From NCBI GenBank assembly GCA_905221605.1, contig CAJNDS010000172.1:177501-206846 (forward strand): a stretch of DNA of 29,346 nt, given 5' to 3'. The translations under genes were made by a program, and so were the position numbers. The DNA is from Symbiodinium natans (Eukaryota; Sar; Dinophyceae; Suessiales; Symbiodiniaceae). Each line of letters opens with the position of its first letter. Positions within the stretch are counted from its first letter, which is position 1. The notes beneath the pieces are model-generated. The model was given only the letters and a program-made list of their open reading frames with translations. It did not search any database and was not told the DNA's origin. This document shows, in pieces, positions 17,435-25,860 of the stretch.

Positions 17435-18117
17435 ACTACCCAGGACCAAACGACAGCTGGAGGAGGACATGAAGGCAGATGCATTGAACAGCCAGATCTT
17501 CGGCTACAAGGAGTGTCTGCAGACGTACGAAGTGCAGGAGTCGCTGAAGAGACAGAACAAGCCCTCCACAGCAGCAGACGTGGCACAGTGGTTCAGCAAG
17601 GTGAATTTTGCCGAGGAGTCGATCAGTGCCAAGACTGTTGAATGTCATCTGAAAATCGTCAGACGACTTACACCTGAGTGCAGAAACCAGCTGGACGGCT
17701 TGGAGTTTGCTTTCAGCAAGCAACACCCTCTGGCCAAGTGGACGGCTTTGGATGCTATCTGTGGCAAGACATCCGTGCCCAAGAACTTGGCATTGCAGAA
17801 CAAGCTGTTAGAGTTCGTTGTCTCTGGCATCCATATCAGGCTCTTGAGAAACACCTTGTCGGCCTCGATCCGTGATGACACCAAAAGCAAGACAGTACCG
17901 ACGTTCTTGGCTCTTCGTCGCATCTCCCACTACATCTCGTGGAAGCTGCAATGCAAGGAGATCAACGAGATTTTCGGCAATTGGACAGCTTTTCATCGGA
18001 TGTTTCCTCGTGGCAGGGAAATGGAGCTGTCAGATCCTGGCAAGACAACGGCGCCAATCTTCTCGGAGAAGTTTGCGAAACCATCTGTGCAGGCCGCTGC
18101 GACGGGTTGTTTGGCTG
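17435..18117 (+). CDS. long unknown exon
   Basis: A frame of about 225 codons, from TKRQLEEDMKADALNSQIFG through STAADVAQWFSKVNFAEESI to MFPRGREMELSDPGKTTAPI and KPSVQAAATG. It ends near the GTTGTT donor at about 18108. It looks like a well-conserved helical globular protein. No family is recognised. It has only one TCAGAC in about 680 bases, much below the local level. The start follows an acceptor within tctcag/actacccag (17434 or 17443); the choice is open. Confidence 0.55.
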
Positions 18118-18221
18118 CACTTCTTTCACTACCTTGTCTAGTGCTGTATGTGTATGATGTTTCTTGTGTCTGAGTTTGAATATGAATTGAATCATTATAT
18201 GTATGACCCGAGGCTTGCAGA

Positions 18222-18337
18222 TGCTGTATGACGGCAATGCCGACCACATCTTGCTCAAATCGTTGGCGAGAGATGTCAACATGTCGGCTGAAGCATTGTT
18301 GTCTGCGCCAGAGCTGTTGCAGGAGGAGCATTCTGGT
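18222..18337 (+). CDS. short unknown exon
   Basis: After ggcttgcag (to 18221) the frame reads MLYDGNADHILLKSLARDVN then MSAEALLSAPELLQEEHSG, up to a GTCATG donor at 18338. With the acceptor ttttgcag at 18387 this join keeps the frame into DYFELDKVLQ. Function unknown. Confidence 0.45.
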
Positions 18338-18387
18338 GTCATGTGCTGTGATAGTTGGACATGTAAGACCTTGTCATGCTTTTGCAG

Positions 18388-18819
18388 GATTACTTCGAAC
18401 TCGACAAGGTTCTCCAGCTGCATGAAGAGGAGATGCAGCCTCCGAAGCCTGAGCCGAAACCTGACACGAAGGTGGAGGATGCCGTGTCAGACTCGCAGGA
18501 GACCGCGCGTATGGGGGAAGACACGGCCAAGCCTGCTGACATCGTGCATGAGGTGGTGCCAAAAGAAGAGACAGTCCACCTAAATGTGGATCTTGTGGCA
18601 GACAACCAGGTTGTGATGCAGATGCTGTCAGAATGGTTCCCAAAGCTGGTACTGCCCCCGTTGGCGACGGACAGCTTCAACAATGTTGCGCCGTCAGCGC
18701 TGCAGAGCATGTTCTCGTATGCCTCCGCCCGTGCCAGCCTCAAAGATGACTTGTGCTTCCGATTCTGTCAGTCTCTCGCAGAGGGGGTAGCGAGCTCTGT
18801 TGTGTGCACTTCTGACTGA
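18388..18819 (+). CDS. unknown acidic exon
   Basis: Reads DYFELDKVLQLHEEEMQPPK, a Pro/Glu-rich linker, then VHLNVDLVADNQVVMQMLSE, WFPKLVLPPLATDSFNNVAP and a helical SLKDDLCFRFCQSLAEGV end. The frame closes at TGA 18817-18819. It may be the 3' end of the gene beginning at 16378, or may be spliced on to 18844. Confidence 0.45.
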   Translation, partial: DYFELDKVLQLHEEEMQPPKPEPKPDTKVEDAVSDSQETARMGEDTAKPADIVHEVVPKEETVHLNVDLVADNQVVMQMLSEWFPKLVLPPLATDSFNNVAPSALQSMFSYASARASLKDDLCFRFCQSLAEGVASSVVCTSD

Positions 18820-18843
18820 GGTCTGACATCCTTTGTGACCTTC

Positions 18844-19200
18844 ATGTCGGAGCCAGACAGCACGAAATGGTTCGAGATGGTGTCTGACATCGCAAAGCCG
18901 GCTGCGGGTGCTGCGTCCGAAGACAGAACTGTGTACATCTATGATTCCACATGCCGGTATGACCGTGCTTGCCTAGCTGGCAAGACTTGGCGGCAGCTGC
19001 CGCAGTTAGACGACAGCCACTTCAAGAACGTTATGGAAGCGGTGCTGCCGAAGAAACACATTGGGGGTGGGCATGAGATGAGCCTCTTCCAGAAGAACGA
19101 CATTTTCCTTTTCAAAGATGCCCGCCGTCCCAGCAACTTCAGCAAGATGACCCGCATGGCAGCTGGATTGCACACCATGCGTTCCAAGACCTGGGTCGAG
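18844..19200 (+). CDS. unknown exon (MSEPDSTKW...)
   Basis: The frame from the ATG reads MSEPDSTKWFEMVSDIAKPA, then DRTVYIYDSTCRYDRACLAG and VLPKKHIGGGHEMSLFQKND, IFLFKDARRPSNFSKMTRMA to SKTWVEL. Coding quality drops at about 19200, where ctggtctgtgtta is tandemly repeated. It looks like a globular beta-rich domain. No family is recognised. It is probably joined to the exon from 19273. Confidence 0.5.
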
Positions 19201-19272
19201 TTGAATTTAACTGAACTGGTCTGTGTTAACTGGTCTGTGTTAGTTAAAGTCTTAGCCGCTGCGACCTGCCAG

Positions 19273-20267
19273 ACTCCAAGGTCAGACAGGCTGTGAAAGG
19301 GGACTCAGAGTACCCGAAGAAGCTCATGAACACGCCAGTCAGACTCTGCTACAACAATCTCGAGTTCACCAAGGACGGCTACGTCAGAAAGAACTCCTCC
19401 AAGGCGTGTAAGACAGGCCGGATTGCTTTGCCGGATCCTGTCGAGAACTTGTTCATCCTCAGTAAGACAAAGTGTCAGACAGAGACTCGGCCGCGGAAGT
19501 TCCTTGACTTGCCGGGGAGCAACTACACGCGCAGCCTCCAAGGCCTCAGCATTCGAAGTGGTGCGGAGGCGAGCATTGCTGTCAGACGAGACACGCTGAG
19601 CCAGATGATGAAGGCAGTGGGGACTTCCACCGCTGTGTCCGCCAGAGAGGAGGAGCACGACATGGCTGCCGGCGCGGTGGATGAGGACCACGAAGGCGAC
19701 GAGTCAGACACAAAGGCTGAGGGTGAGGCGGCGGACAGTCAGACTGTGGACGGTGAGCCAGAGACGACGCCGGAGGAAAGTGTCAAGTCAGACCAAACCA
19801 TGACTTGGTTTGCCTGGTCTCCGTCAGAGATGTTTTGGGCGGAGATGTACAACCTCTACGGCGTCAGACGGCCAGCCACATGGAAGATCATCGACTTCAC
19901 GCCCGGGCCGGGCTTGGCAGCCTTGCAAGCCGCCAGACAGTGTGTTCCCTACGTGGCCTTTTGCTTGCCGGGCCAATCAGACACACTGCGCCAATCCCTG
20001 ACATTCCAGATTATGGTGGAGATTGTCAGAGGAGTCAACAATGGCTTCACTCGCAGAGCGATCAGCCGTGTCAGAAGTCTGACAGGCGGCCATGCGGAAG
20101 AAGCACGCCTGGATGCTGCGAGGGCTGCGGCGAGCCTGGACGCGTCGGTGATGCCCGACTCACCTGGTCCTCAGACGAGTGGTGGTTGTCAGACGACTGG
20201 TGGCAAGCGCAAACGTTCTGAAGGGTCAGACTCCGAGTCGTCGTCGTCCAGCAGCGACAAGGAGTGA
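19273..20267 (+). CDS. unknown protein with a possible class-I SAM-binding motif
   Basis: The exon follows cctgccag (to 19272), reads SKVRQAVKGDSEYPKKLMNT and runs to TGA at 20265-20267. Counting from the Met at 19293, residues 1-110 are a basic domain and ~115-170 a long acidic linker. Residues ~171-275 hold MTWFAWSPSEMFWAEMYNLY followed by WKIIDFTPGPGLAALQAARQ and VPYVAFCLPG. The hydrophobic strand plus D201-F-T-P-G-x-G resembles motif I of class-I SAM-dependent methyltransferases, with a second strand after ~17 residues. No catalytic motif is seen, so it may be inactive or something else. The C-terminus is KRKRSEGSDSESSSSSSDKE-like, probably nuclear. About a dozen TCAGAC copies occur in the ORF. 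Confidence 0.55.
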
Positions 20268-20580
20268 GTGTGATGCCATGACGAGGTGACATGACAGAAG
20301 TGGTGCCAGGGGTGTGAGAAATAGATTTCTAAGTAGCGGTAATAGACTATACGATCATGTTAGGATTTCCGAAGGGGCGTCACCTTCGTCCTGCAGTGCT
20401 CGTTGCTCTACGGCCAGGAGGTCTGTGAAAGACTCCATGCTCCGGACCGTCAGATTCATCGATTTTAACGTGTCAGACACAGCATCTCGTCTCGGCGATT
20501 CTCTGACTCAAGGGGGGGCCTGTGAACTAGATAGAGGACACATGCGAATGGCCATGTCCATGATTCAGAATGTTACGAAA
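20268..20580. other. 3' spacer of the preceding gene
   Basis: No gene is supported. The 89-codon ORF at 20314-20583 has no features beyond a TCAGAC-derived SD. Coding character is weak. Confidence 0.4.
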
Positions 20581-20634
20581 TAATTTCCCCCCAGCCAAAC
20601 ATTCGAGTACCCTGAATAAAAAAAAACAGTCCCC

Positions 20635-21165
20635 GAGCCTGGAAAGGTCAAGGCTTCAGGCTTCAAGCATCTCTCCTTCTCGAGAAAGCTTCGGCCGCCT
20701 TCCTGAAAACCGAAGGACTGATCCCCGGGCCCCGGAAGACTTGTATAACTTAACCCCAAATTATAGCTATGTCCGGAGGCCTCTGTAAACTACCCGCTTT
20801 CCAGATATGATTCGCCTATGGAATCAGAATAGTTTTATTTAAAGTGGACATAAAGAAAACGAGCCCTCAAAAAAAAAGATTTTGGAGACCCTGGAAAGGT
20901 CGATGCTGAAGACAGGCCTGAAGCCTCGACCTTTCCAGGATCGCCGAAAATCTGCCTGGCGCGTTTTCTGTATGCCTTACTGACTCATTAACTTAGGCGA
21001 ATCATATCTGGAAAGGGGGTAGCTTACGGAGGCCTCCGGACTACAATACAAATCTTCCGGGGCCCGGGGCTCGGTCCTTCGGTTTGCAGGAATATCATAA
21101 GCTTTCTCGAGAAGGAGAGATACTTCAAGCGTATGCCTTCCTGAAAACCGAAGGACTGAGCCCCA
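20635..21165. mobile_element. inverted-repeat (foldback/MITE-like) element
   Basis: The left arm (about 20665-20822) and right arm (about 20996-21128) are inverted copies. Shared landmarks are tctctccttctcgagaaagc, ccgggccccggaaga, gtccggaggcctc and ccagatatgattcgcct. Between them is an imperfect palindrome with perfect 14-bp ends (cctggaaaggtcga 20889-20902, tcgacctttccagg 20926-20939). A related ctggaaaggtcaaggcttcagg lies at the left edge (20639). The piece gccttcctgaaaaccgaagg at about 20697 recurs in direct orientation at about 21136. No ORF of note. TCAGAC is absent from the whole block. Transposon origin is inferred from structure; no target-site duplication could be fixed. Confidence 0.75.
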
Positions 21166-21518
21166 TTGAAAAACCGTCACGGCCCGAACACTTATATAGT
21201 GTAGGGTCAAAGGCCAAGATCCTGAATACCCTCAGAATATTTCGGGCAGAAGACTAGTCTGCCAGCTAAAACATGTTGCATTCATGTTCGGCACCCCGGC
21301 AATGCCAGCAGAGAGTGCACAACAATCATGACTCGAGACTCGGCCGTCAGATACAGACTGTGGCTGCCAAAATGGTGTCCTTGCCATTGCCTTGGTCCTT
21401 GATGTGGCAGAGTGTACATGGGGTTCAAGAGATTCGTCACTGTAGTCCTTGCATTGTCGTTGTCAGTCGGGCTTTGGCTCTGAAAGAAAGTGTTTGTTGT
21501 TCGATTCTGTGTGCAGCC
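21166..21518. other. spacer; no clear gene
   Basis: The frame upstream of the ATG at 21519 is open back to 21273 but reads like noise (MLHSCSAPRQCQQRVHNNHD). An acceptor-like gtgcag lies at 21511-21516, directly before the chosen start. Confidence 0.4.
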
Positions 21519-22124
21519 ATGGATGTGAAAACAGTGTCAGACCTCCTGGCATGGACATCCGAAGAAAATTACGAGGTCGTCCTGTATCAGCTGCCAGCCG
21601 CGTTGTCTCTCTTGTCAGACCTGAGTCGGCCATACTTCCTGCCCAGAGTGCTGTCAGAGCACGGTCACGAGGATCAGGCTCTGCGCATTCGTGTGAAAAC
21701 CATGTTTCCGATGCCGTGGGTCAGTTTTGGGCACCAGTCAGACTCGTCAGACACCATCACGGGCAAAAAATGTCAGACGATGCTGCTGGCACACACAATC
21801 TGGAAGAACAAGGACAGCTGGGCATTCTTGCGTCAGACAAGCCTCTGTGAAGCCACAAAGTCCGCCACAGTCGTTGTGGTGCACTTCAGTGTGCCTTGTA
21901 ACAAAGGCACAGCGATGGAGCTATCCTTTGCGTCAGACGTGGATGCCAACACAGTGTTTGAGGGCAAGACATTGAAGCTACAGGACTGGTTTCCGACCTC
22001 CGCTTTGCTGCAGTCAGACTCCACAGGCTACATCTGCATGTCTCTTGTCAGACACAGCATTGTCATGAGCTTAAGTTTGTGCATCGGGGCTAACATGTGC
22101 CCATGTTTGTTTCAGCATGCTTGA
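21519..22124 (+). CDS. unknown protein (MDVKTVSDLLAW...)
   Basis: The start at 21519 was chosen because coding character begins there (MDVKTVSDLLAWTSEENYEV). The middle reads VRVLSEHGHEDQALRIRVKT-like and KKCQTMLLAHTIWKNKDSWA, then a beta-rich ATVVVVHFSVPCNKGTAMEL and SFASDVDANTVFEGKTLKLQ. Coding character fades after GYICMSL (about 22043), so an intron may begin at GTCAGACACAG (22048). No family is recognised. Nine TCAGAC copies lie in about 600 bases, one of the densest stretches. Confidence 0.5.
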   Translation: MDVKTVSDLLAWTSEENYEVVLYQLPAALSLLSDLSRPYFLPRVLSEHGHEDQALRIRVKTMFPMPWVSFGHQSDSSDTITGKKCQTMLLAHTIWKNKDSWAFLRQTSLCEATKSATVVVVHFSVPCNKGTAMELSFASDVDANTVFEGKTLKLQDWFPTSALLQSDSTGYICMSLVRHSIVMSLSLCIGANMCPCLFQHA

Positions 22125-22160
22125 AGTGGAGAGTCCATTGGCGTGTTGCGAATACACTTT

Positions 22161-22385
22161 TGTGTGCCAAGGTGGTGCGACAAGGAGAAGCCGTCCATGG
22201 GCTCCGAAACCATCAAGAAAATGAAAGACGTCAATGCCTCTTTGCACCGCTGCCTGGAAAATTGGATTTCTGATGGTGGTTGCAACAGCAAGACAGAGCA
22301 GAAAATGCAGAAGTATGACAAGGACGAGCTTCATGAACAATCTCGCTCAGGCAGGACGTGGCTCATGACCTTCCTGGGGTTGCGT
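22161..22385 (+). CDS. short charged exon
   Basis: Reads WCDKEKPSMGSETIKKMKDV, NASLHRCLENWISDGGCNSK and TEQKMQKYDKDELHEQSRSG, ending RTWLMTFLGLR before a strong GTAAGG donor at 22386 (phase 0). It probably continues the 21519 gene. The start is uncertain. It has no TCAGAC copy. Confidence 0.4.
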
Positions 22386-22464
22386 GTAAGGGGGTCTGCC
22401 TTGAGTTCGCAACATCCCCGTGCAAGGTGCTGCCCGACCTTCTTCGGCGGCATCGAGTAGCAAC

Positions 22465-22890
22465 ATGAAGGAAGCGTCAGACGCAGTCATGGCCGAGAAT
22501 CATGAAGTCGACCCGCCTGTTCTTGTCAGCCAGAAGCGGCAACGAGTGCAGGACGCGATCGCGTATCTGGACAGGATGAAGCCCGCCAACCAGAGTGCGC
22601 TGTTCATGGATGCAGCTCGTAAGAAGGTGCGAGTCATTGATTCCGGGCTGGAGACTGTGGCTTCTTTTCTGACACCTGGAAGTACAATGCTGACTAAGAC
22701 AAAACGTGATGTCAGACAGATGACGTTGGGCGAGACGAGCCGCCTGCATGGCTGCTGTTTGGACTTTAGTCTGTGCAAGCCGTCATACAGTTCGCACACA
22801 CTGGCCAACATGGCCTCAGTTCCCACAGCTGCGACAATGTTGCTCCTAGCCTGTCAGACCATGGCCTTGGTCAAAGAGAACGACATGTGA
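22465..22890 (+). CDS. unknown protein exon
   Basis: From the ATG at 22465 (MKEASDAVMAENHEVDPPVL) through VSQKRQRVQDAIAYLDRMKP and ARKKVRVIDSGLETVASFLT to a Cys/Leu-rich end (ASVPTAATMLLLACQTMALV), stop at 22888-22890. Upstream the frame is open and reads GAARPSSAASSSN. It looks helical, possibly the 3' exon after the one at 22161. No recognised domain. Confidence 0.45.
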   Translation: MKEASDAVMAENHEVDPPVLVSQKRQRVQDAIAYLDRMKPANQSALFMDAARKKVRVIDSGLETVASFLTPGSTMLTKTKRDVRQMTLGETSRLHGCCLDFSLCKPSYSSHTLANMASVPTAATMLLLACQTMALVKENDM

Positions 22891-23308
22891 CAATGTCATT
22901 CTCGTCACCCAACTGTCGTCGCAAAGTGCGTGACAGTCAGAAATAATTTTGGAGGCAGGCAGCGCAGAAACAATCTCGTGCCAGTGCTTGCCGCTTGTGA
23001 GCTCTTCCAAGGCATAGGGCAGGTCGGAGTCATGCAGCATCGGCTCTTGACAGGACAGGATTGGTGAAGTGCGAGAGACCATCGGCCTGACACTCTGCTT
23101 CCGAGAACGATATGTGTCTGTGTGTGTGTGTGAGTCAGACCTTAGGCCCGAGACTGACTTGCTGTCTCGCTCTTTTGAAATTTGAATGTCAGGTCAGACC
23201 GTCTTCCGCGGAAGTGCATGACTCAGCAGATTCACGTCACTGTGTTGACAAATGTTCCTTTGTGGTGTGGGCGTCGCTAGGAATGAGAGTGCAGATTATA
23301 TAATTATA
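22891..23308. other. spacer with a GT microsatellite
   Basis: No exon is seen. A GT-rich run lies at about 23112-23132, and two TCAGAC copies at about 23135 and 23193. The minus-strand ORFs have no features. Confidence 0.4.
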
Positions 23309-23599
23309 ATGACTCCCGAGGCCACTGCTTGCAGTGATGCTCATCGCTACCTTGCTGGCGGAAATGTCAGACAAGTGCTCAGCTCAGCATGTGTACAGCG
23401 TATCTGTCAGAATCAGAGGGGAATTCAATACATGTCTTTTGTCGTGGATCCTGACTCGCTCATGCATTCCAGCTTCTGTGCTTGTCAGACTGCAGTGGAA
23501 CTGACTTGGAGTTCTGAAGTGATTGGATGTGCTATCCTGTCATATGATTTCATGCCTGGAACCTCGCAGTGCGTGAGACTTCGTTGCCACTGGTGGTGA
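23309..23599 (+). CDS. small unknown ORF
   Basis: ATG at 23309: MTPEATACSDAHRYLAGGNV, RQVLSSACVQRICQNQRGIQ, YMSFVVDPDSLMHSSFCACQ, then TAVELTWSSEVIGCAILSYD to a stop at 23597-23599. Nine Cys and strand-like segments suggest a small domain. It is not recognised. Two TCAGAC copies fall in frame (VRQ, CQT). It may be an isolated exon. Confidence 0.35.
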   Translation: MTPEATACSDAHRYLAGGNVRQVLSSACVQRICQNQRGIQYMSFVVDPDSLMHSSFCACQTAVELTWSSEVIGCAILSYDFMPGTSQCVRLRCHWW

Positions 23600-23943
23600 C
23601 ACTGAGTAAGACAGATGATGTGAACGTGTTTTTCGACCTGTCAGCCAGGCCTGTCTGATCATGAGTTTTGTTTTGCTGGCTTGTGAACAGACCCCTGGGT
23701 TCACTTGTTATTTGATGCCTTGTGTGCTAGCTGATGCAGTGCTTTGAGGCCAGTCCTGTTTTGGCAGACTTGGAGCTGGACATTTTTCTGCAGGCCGTGG
23801 CTTGTTGTGAAATCACTGGACGTCAGTCTTATTTACTAATACTGAGTCAGAATCGAACTGCATCAAGCCGCAGAGATAAGAGGCTCAGAAGGCATCCCTA
23901 AGCCCAGTCAGTGACAGTGCCTGTCAGAGAATTCCCAGGCAGC
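23600..23943. other. spacer before the methyltransferase gene
   Basis: No coding signal. It contains a GTAAGAC at 23606 and decayed motif copies (gtcagcc, gtctgat, gtcagaa, gtcagtg) but no TCAGAC. It is likely the promoter region of the next gene. Confidence 0.4.
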
Positions 23944-24933
23944 ATGGCCCCAAAACGAGGTCAGACCACCGCAGCCATGAAACGGCCGGCAGCCAAGAAA
24001 CCACGCCACACAGGTGACGAGGGCCGTCAGACAGTTTGGACCGACGACGAGTTCGATCTTCAATCCTTCCTGGCAAGTCTTCTGTCAGACGCCGGACTGG
24101 AGCAGAGTCAGACCGACGGTGGCCTGAGACGTCAGACGCCTCTGATGATGGCAGGCGGCTGCGATGGCACCGGTCTGCCTCACTATGTTGTCTCCAAGAT
24201 GCTGAAGAAGGGTGAGGTTGCGTCTGTATGCGCGTCAGAAATGAAGCAGGCGCCGGCGATGTTCATGCTTCGTCAGACTGAGACGTTCGACGTTGACCAC
24301 ATCTTCAAGGACATCAAGTACAGCGTCAGAGGTTCCGGGCCGTGCTGGGTGCACAACCGCTGCTGCAAGTTGTCAGACCCGAGCATGCAGAACCTGGACT
24401 TATTTGTGTCCGGTTTCTCCTGCAAGCTGAACAGCAGGTCCAACTCAGAACGTTACACGTCAGACCCCATCGACCTGAACAAGCCAGAGTGTCAGACTTT
24501 CGTTGAAAGTCTTGCGTTCGTGAAGAAACACCGGCCGAAGTTCTACGTCCTGGAGAATGTTTTGGGCGCCTTGCAGCCTCGCATAAAGGGTGGACGTCAG
24601 ACCCCCTTGATGTGGTACGAAGAAGCTCTCCAGTCAGACTTGCCGGACTACACGCATGCTGCGATGGTTGTCGATGCCTTGCCTCAGTCAGAGAGTCGTG
24701 CACGTGTTGTCCTGTTGGGCTCGTCAGACAGCAACTTCGTTGCGTCAGATTGGGTTCGCGAGGTGAGCATTCTCAGCGAGATGTGCAGCCAAATGCCACG
24801 CCATTCTGCTGCTGCTTTCTCGTGGTCTGACAAGGGCCCAGTGTCGAAAGCACGGTCAGTCATGGAGGACGACACTGAGTACCATCGTTTTTTCGCTGAG
24901 GCATGCAAGAACCTTTGCTGCAGTAGTCATTAG
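23944..24933 (+). CDS. C5-cytosine DNA methyltransferase-like protein, exon 1
   Basis: Start at the ATG giving MAPKRGQTTAAMKRPAAKKP, a basic tail; the upstream in-frame part (TVPVREFPGS) is ignored. Methyltransferase signatures from this Met: motif I-like MMAGGCDGTGLP (69-79); acidic SE at ~98-99; motif IV region LDLFVSGFSCKLNSRSNSER with candidate catalytic Cys160; motif VI FYVLENVLGA with ENV at 204-206; motif VIII-like QSESRARVVLLG (248-259). The order and spacing fit the C5 family. The normally near-invariant Pro before the catalytic Cys is Ser here. The C-terminal motif X lies in the next exon (25184-25649). The product would methylate cytosine in DNA, or be a diverged homologue. Such genes are multiplied in dinoflagellates, some within retrotransposons. 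Twelve TCAGAC copies occur within the ORF. Confidence 0.78.
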   Translation: MAPKRGQTTAAMKRPAAKKPRHTGDEGRQTVWTDDEFDLQSFLASLLSDAGLEQSQTDGGLRRQTPLMMAGGCDGTGLPHYVVSKMLKKGEVASVCASEMKQAPAMFMLRQTETFDVDHIFKDIKYSVRGSGPCWVHNRCCKLSDPSMQNLDLFVSGFSCKLNSRSNSERYTSDPIDLNKPECQTFVESLAFVKKHRPKFYVLENVLGALQPRIKGGRQTPLMWYEEALQSDLPDYTHAAMVVDALPQSESRARVVLLGSSDSNFVASDWVREVSILSEMCSQMPRHSAAAFSWSDKGPVSKARSVMEDDTEYHRFFAEACKNLCCSSH

Positions 24934-25183
24934 GACTTTTTTTATTATGTGTCTCTTGAGTGTTAATCCATGGGCACCTCTGTTTGCACAGTCACAGCAC
25001 TTCCATCAAAGAAGCCTCACGAAACACTTTGCGACACACCCTGACCTGTTCGGCAGATGAACACTACAAACCTGTGGCACTCTCATCTTTGAGCACAGTA
25101 CCTGACTGTGATTTCAATCTGAGACGTTTTTCATTCATGGTCTTGTCGTCGTTCAGTCCGTCTTTGCGTGTCCGTCCTTCCAG

Positions 25184-25649
25184 TGGCTCATCTAAGGAAG
25201 GCCGTGAAAGCCAAACGCATACCGTCAGATGTGAAGCCCCCCCGGTGAAAAGGAGAGCCAGCAGTGGCACAGAAATGGGCGCTTGGCACCGGGCACAGGT
25301 CGATGTGTATGAGATGATGCTGCAGTCGGCCGGGCTTGGGACGTCAGACCCTCTGGCAGACTTGAGTCAGACAGTGGACCGGGGCCACTACAGGTCAGAC
25401 GGAGGACTGGCCACGTTGACAACCGGTTGCCTTTGGTACAACTATCAGAAGAAGGGCTTCATGGACAAGGCAGACATGGTCCGTGGCTTGGGCCTCAACC
25501 CGGCTGAGGTGGATTACTCGCGTCACACATTGTCGGAGCTCCGCGAGATGCTGGGCAACGGCATGCGTGCTGCCATGCTTGTGAAGGTCTGCCTCCCGAT
25601 CTTGACATATCTGAAGTATTTCAATTTTGTCCCAGGACATCCTCGTTAG
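25184..25649 (+). CDS. C5 methyltransferase-like gene, 3' exon
   Basis: After cttccag (to 25183) the frame reads GSSKEGRESQTHTVRCEAPP, AQVDVYEMMLQSAGLGTSDP, LADLSQTVDRGHYRSDGGLA, TLTTGCLWYNYQKKGFMDKA and DMVRGLGLNPAEVDYSRHTL, with SELREMLGNGMRAAMLVKVC near the end. TLTT...R..G.L followed by LGNGMRAAMLVKV corresponds to the C-terminal part of C5 methyltransferases (motif IX region and motif X, GN[AG]M...), placed where the first exon lacks it. A donor at 24879 (GA/GTACCA) gives a frame-keeping 305-base intron, but this drops the last ~18 codons of exon 1, so the exact joint is uncertain. Confidence 0.65.
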
Positions 25650-25740
25650 ACTGCATAAGTCAGTCGGACCTTGCAACTTGCTGCAGAATCATGCGAGGAG
25701 TTGTTAGACTCAAGATTGTGAAGTTTCTGACTGTGACTTT

Positions 25741-25860
25741 ATGTCGGACAGTCTGGTTTTGAGCTTGGATTCGGATACACCCGTGGACTCCAGTCAGACC
25801 GCAGCAGCAACAGCGAGGAAACTTGAAACTACTCTTGCGCGAGCTGGGGGAGATGTTCAG
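25741..25860 (+). CDS. small first exon of an unknown gene
   Basis: ATG at 25741: MSDSLVLSLDSDTPVDSSQT then AAATARKLETTLARAGGDVQ, exactly 40 codons in phase 0 before GTTGTT at 25861. The start codon context ATGTCGGAC is a one-base variant of ATGTCAGAC. No function can be assigned; it may lead to the ORF at 26807. Confidence 0.35.

Noticed and set aside
21361-21390. Dinoflagellate spliced-leader sequence, hinted at by ctgccaaaatggtgtcc
   Set aside because: The 22-base leader or its relic could not be found on either strand; the resemblance is only a few bases.
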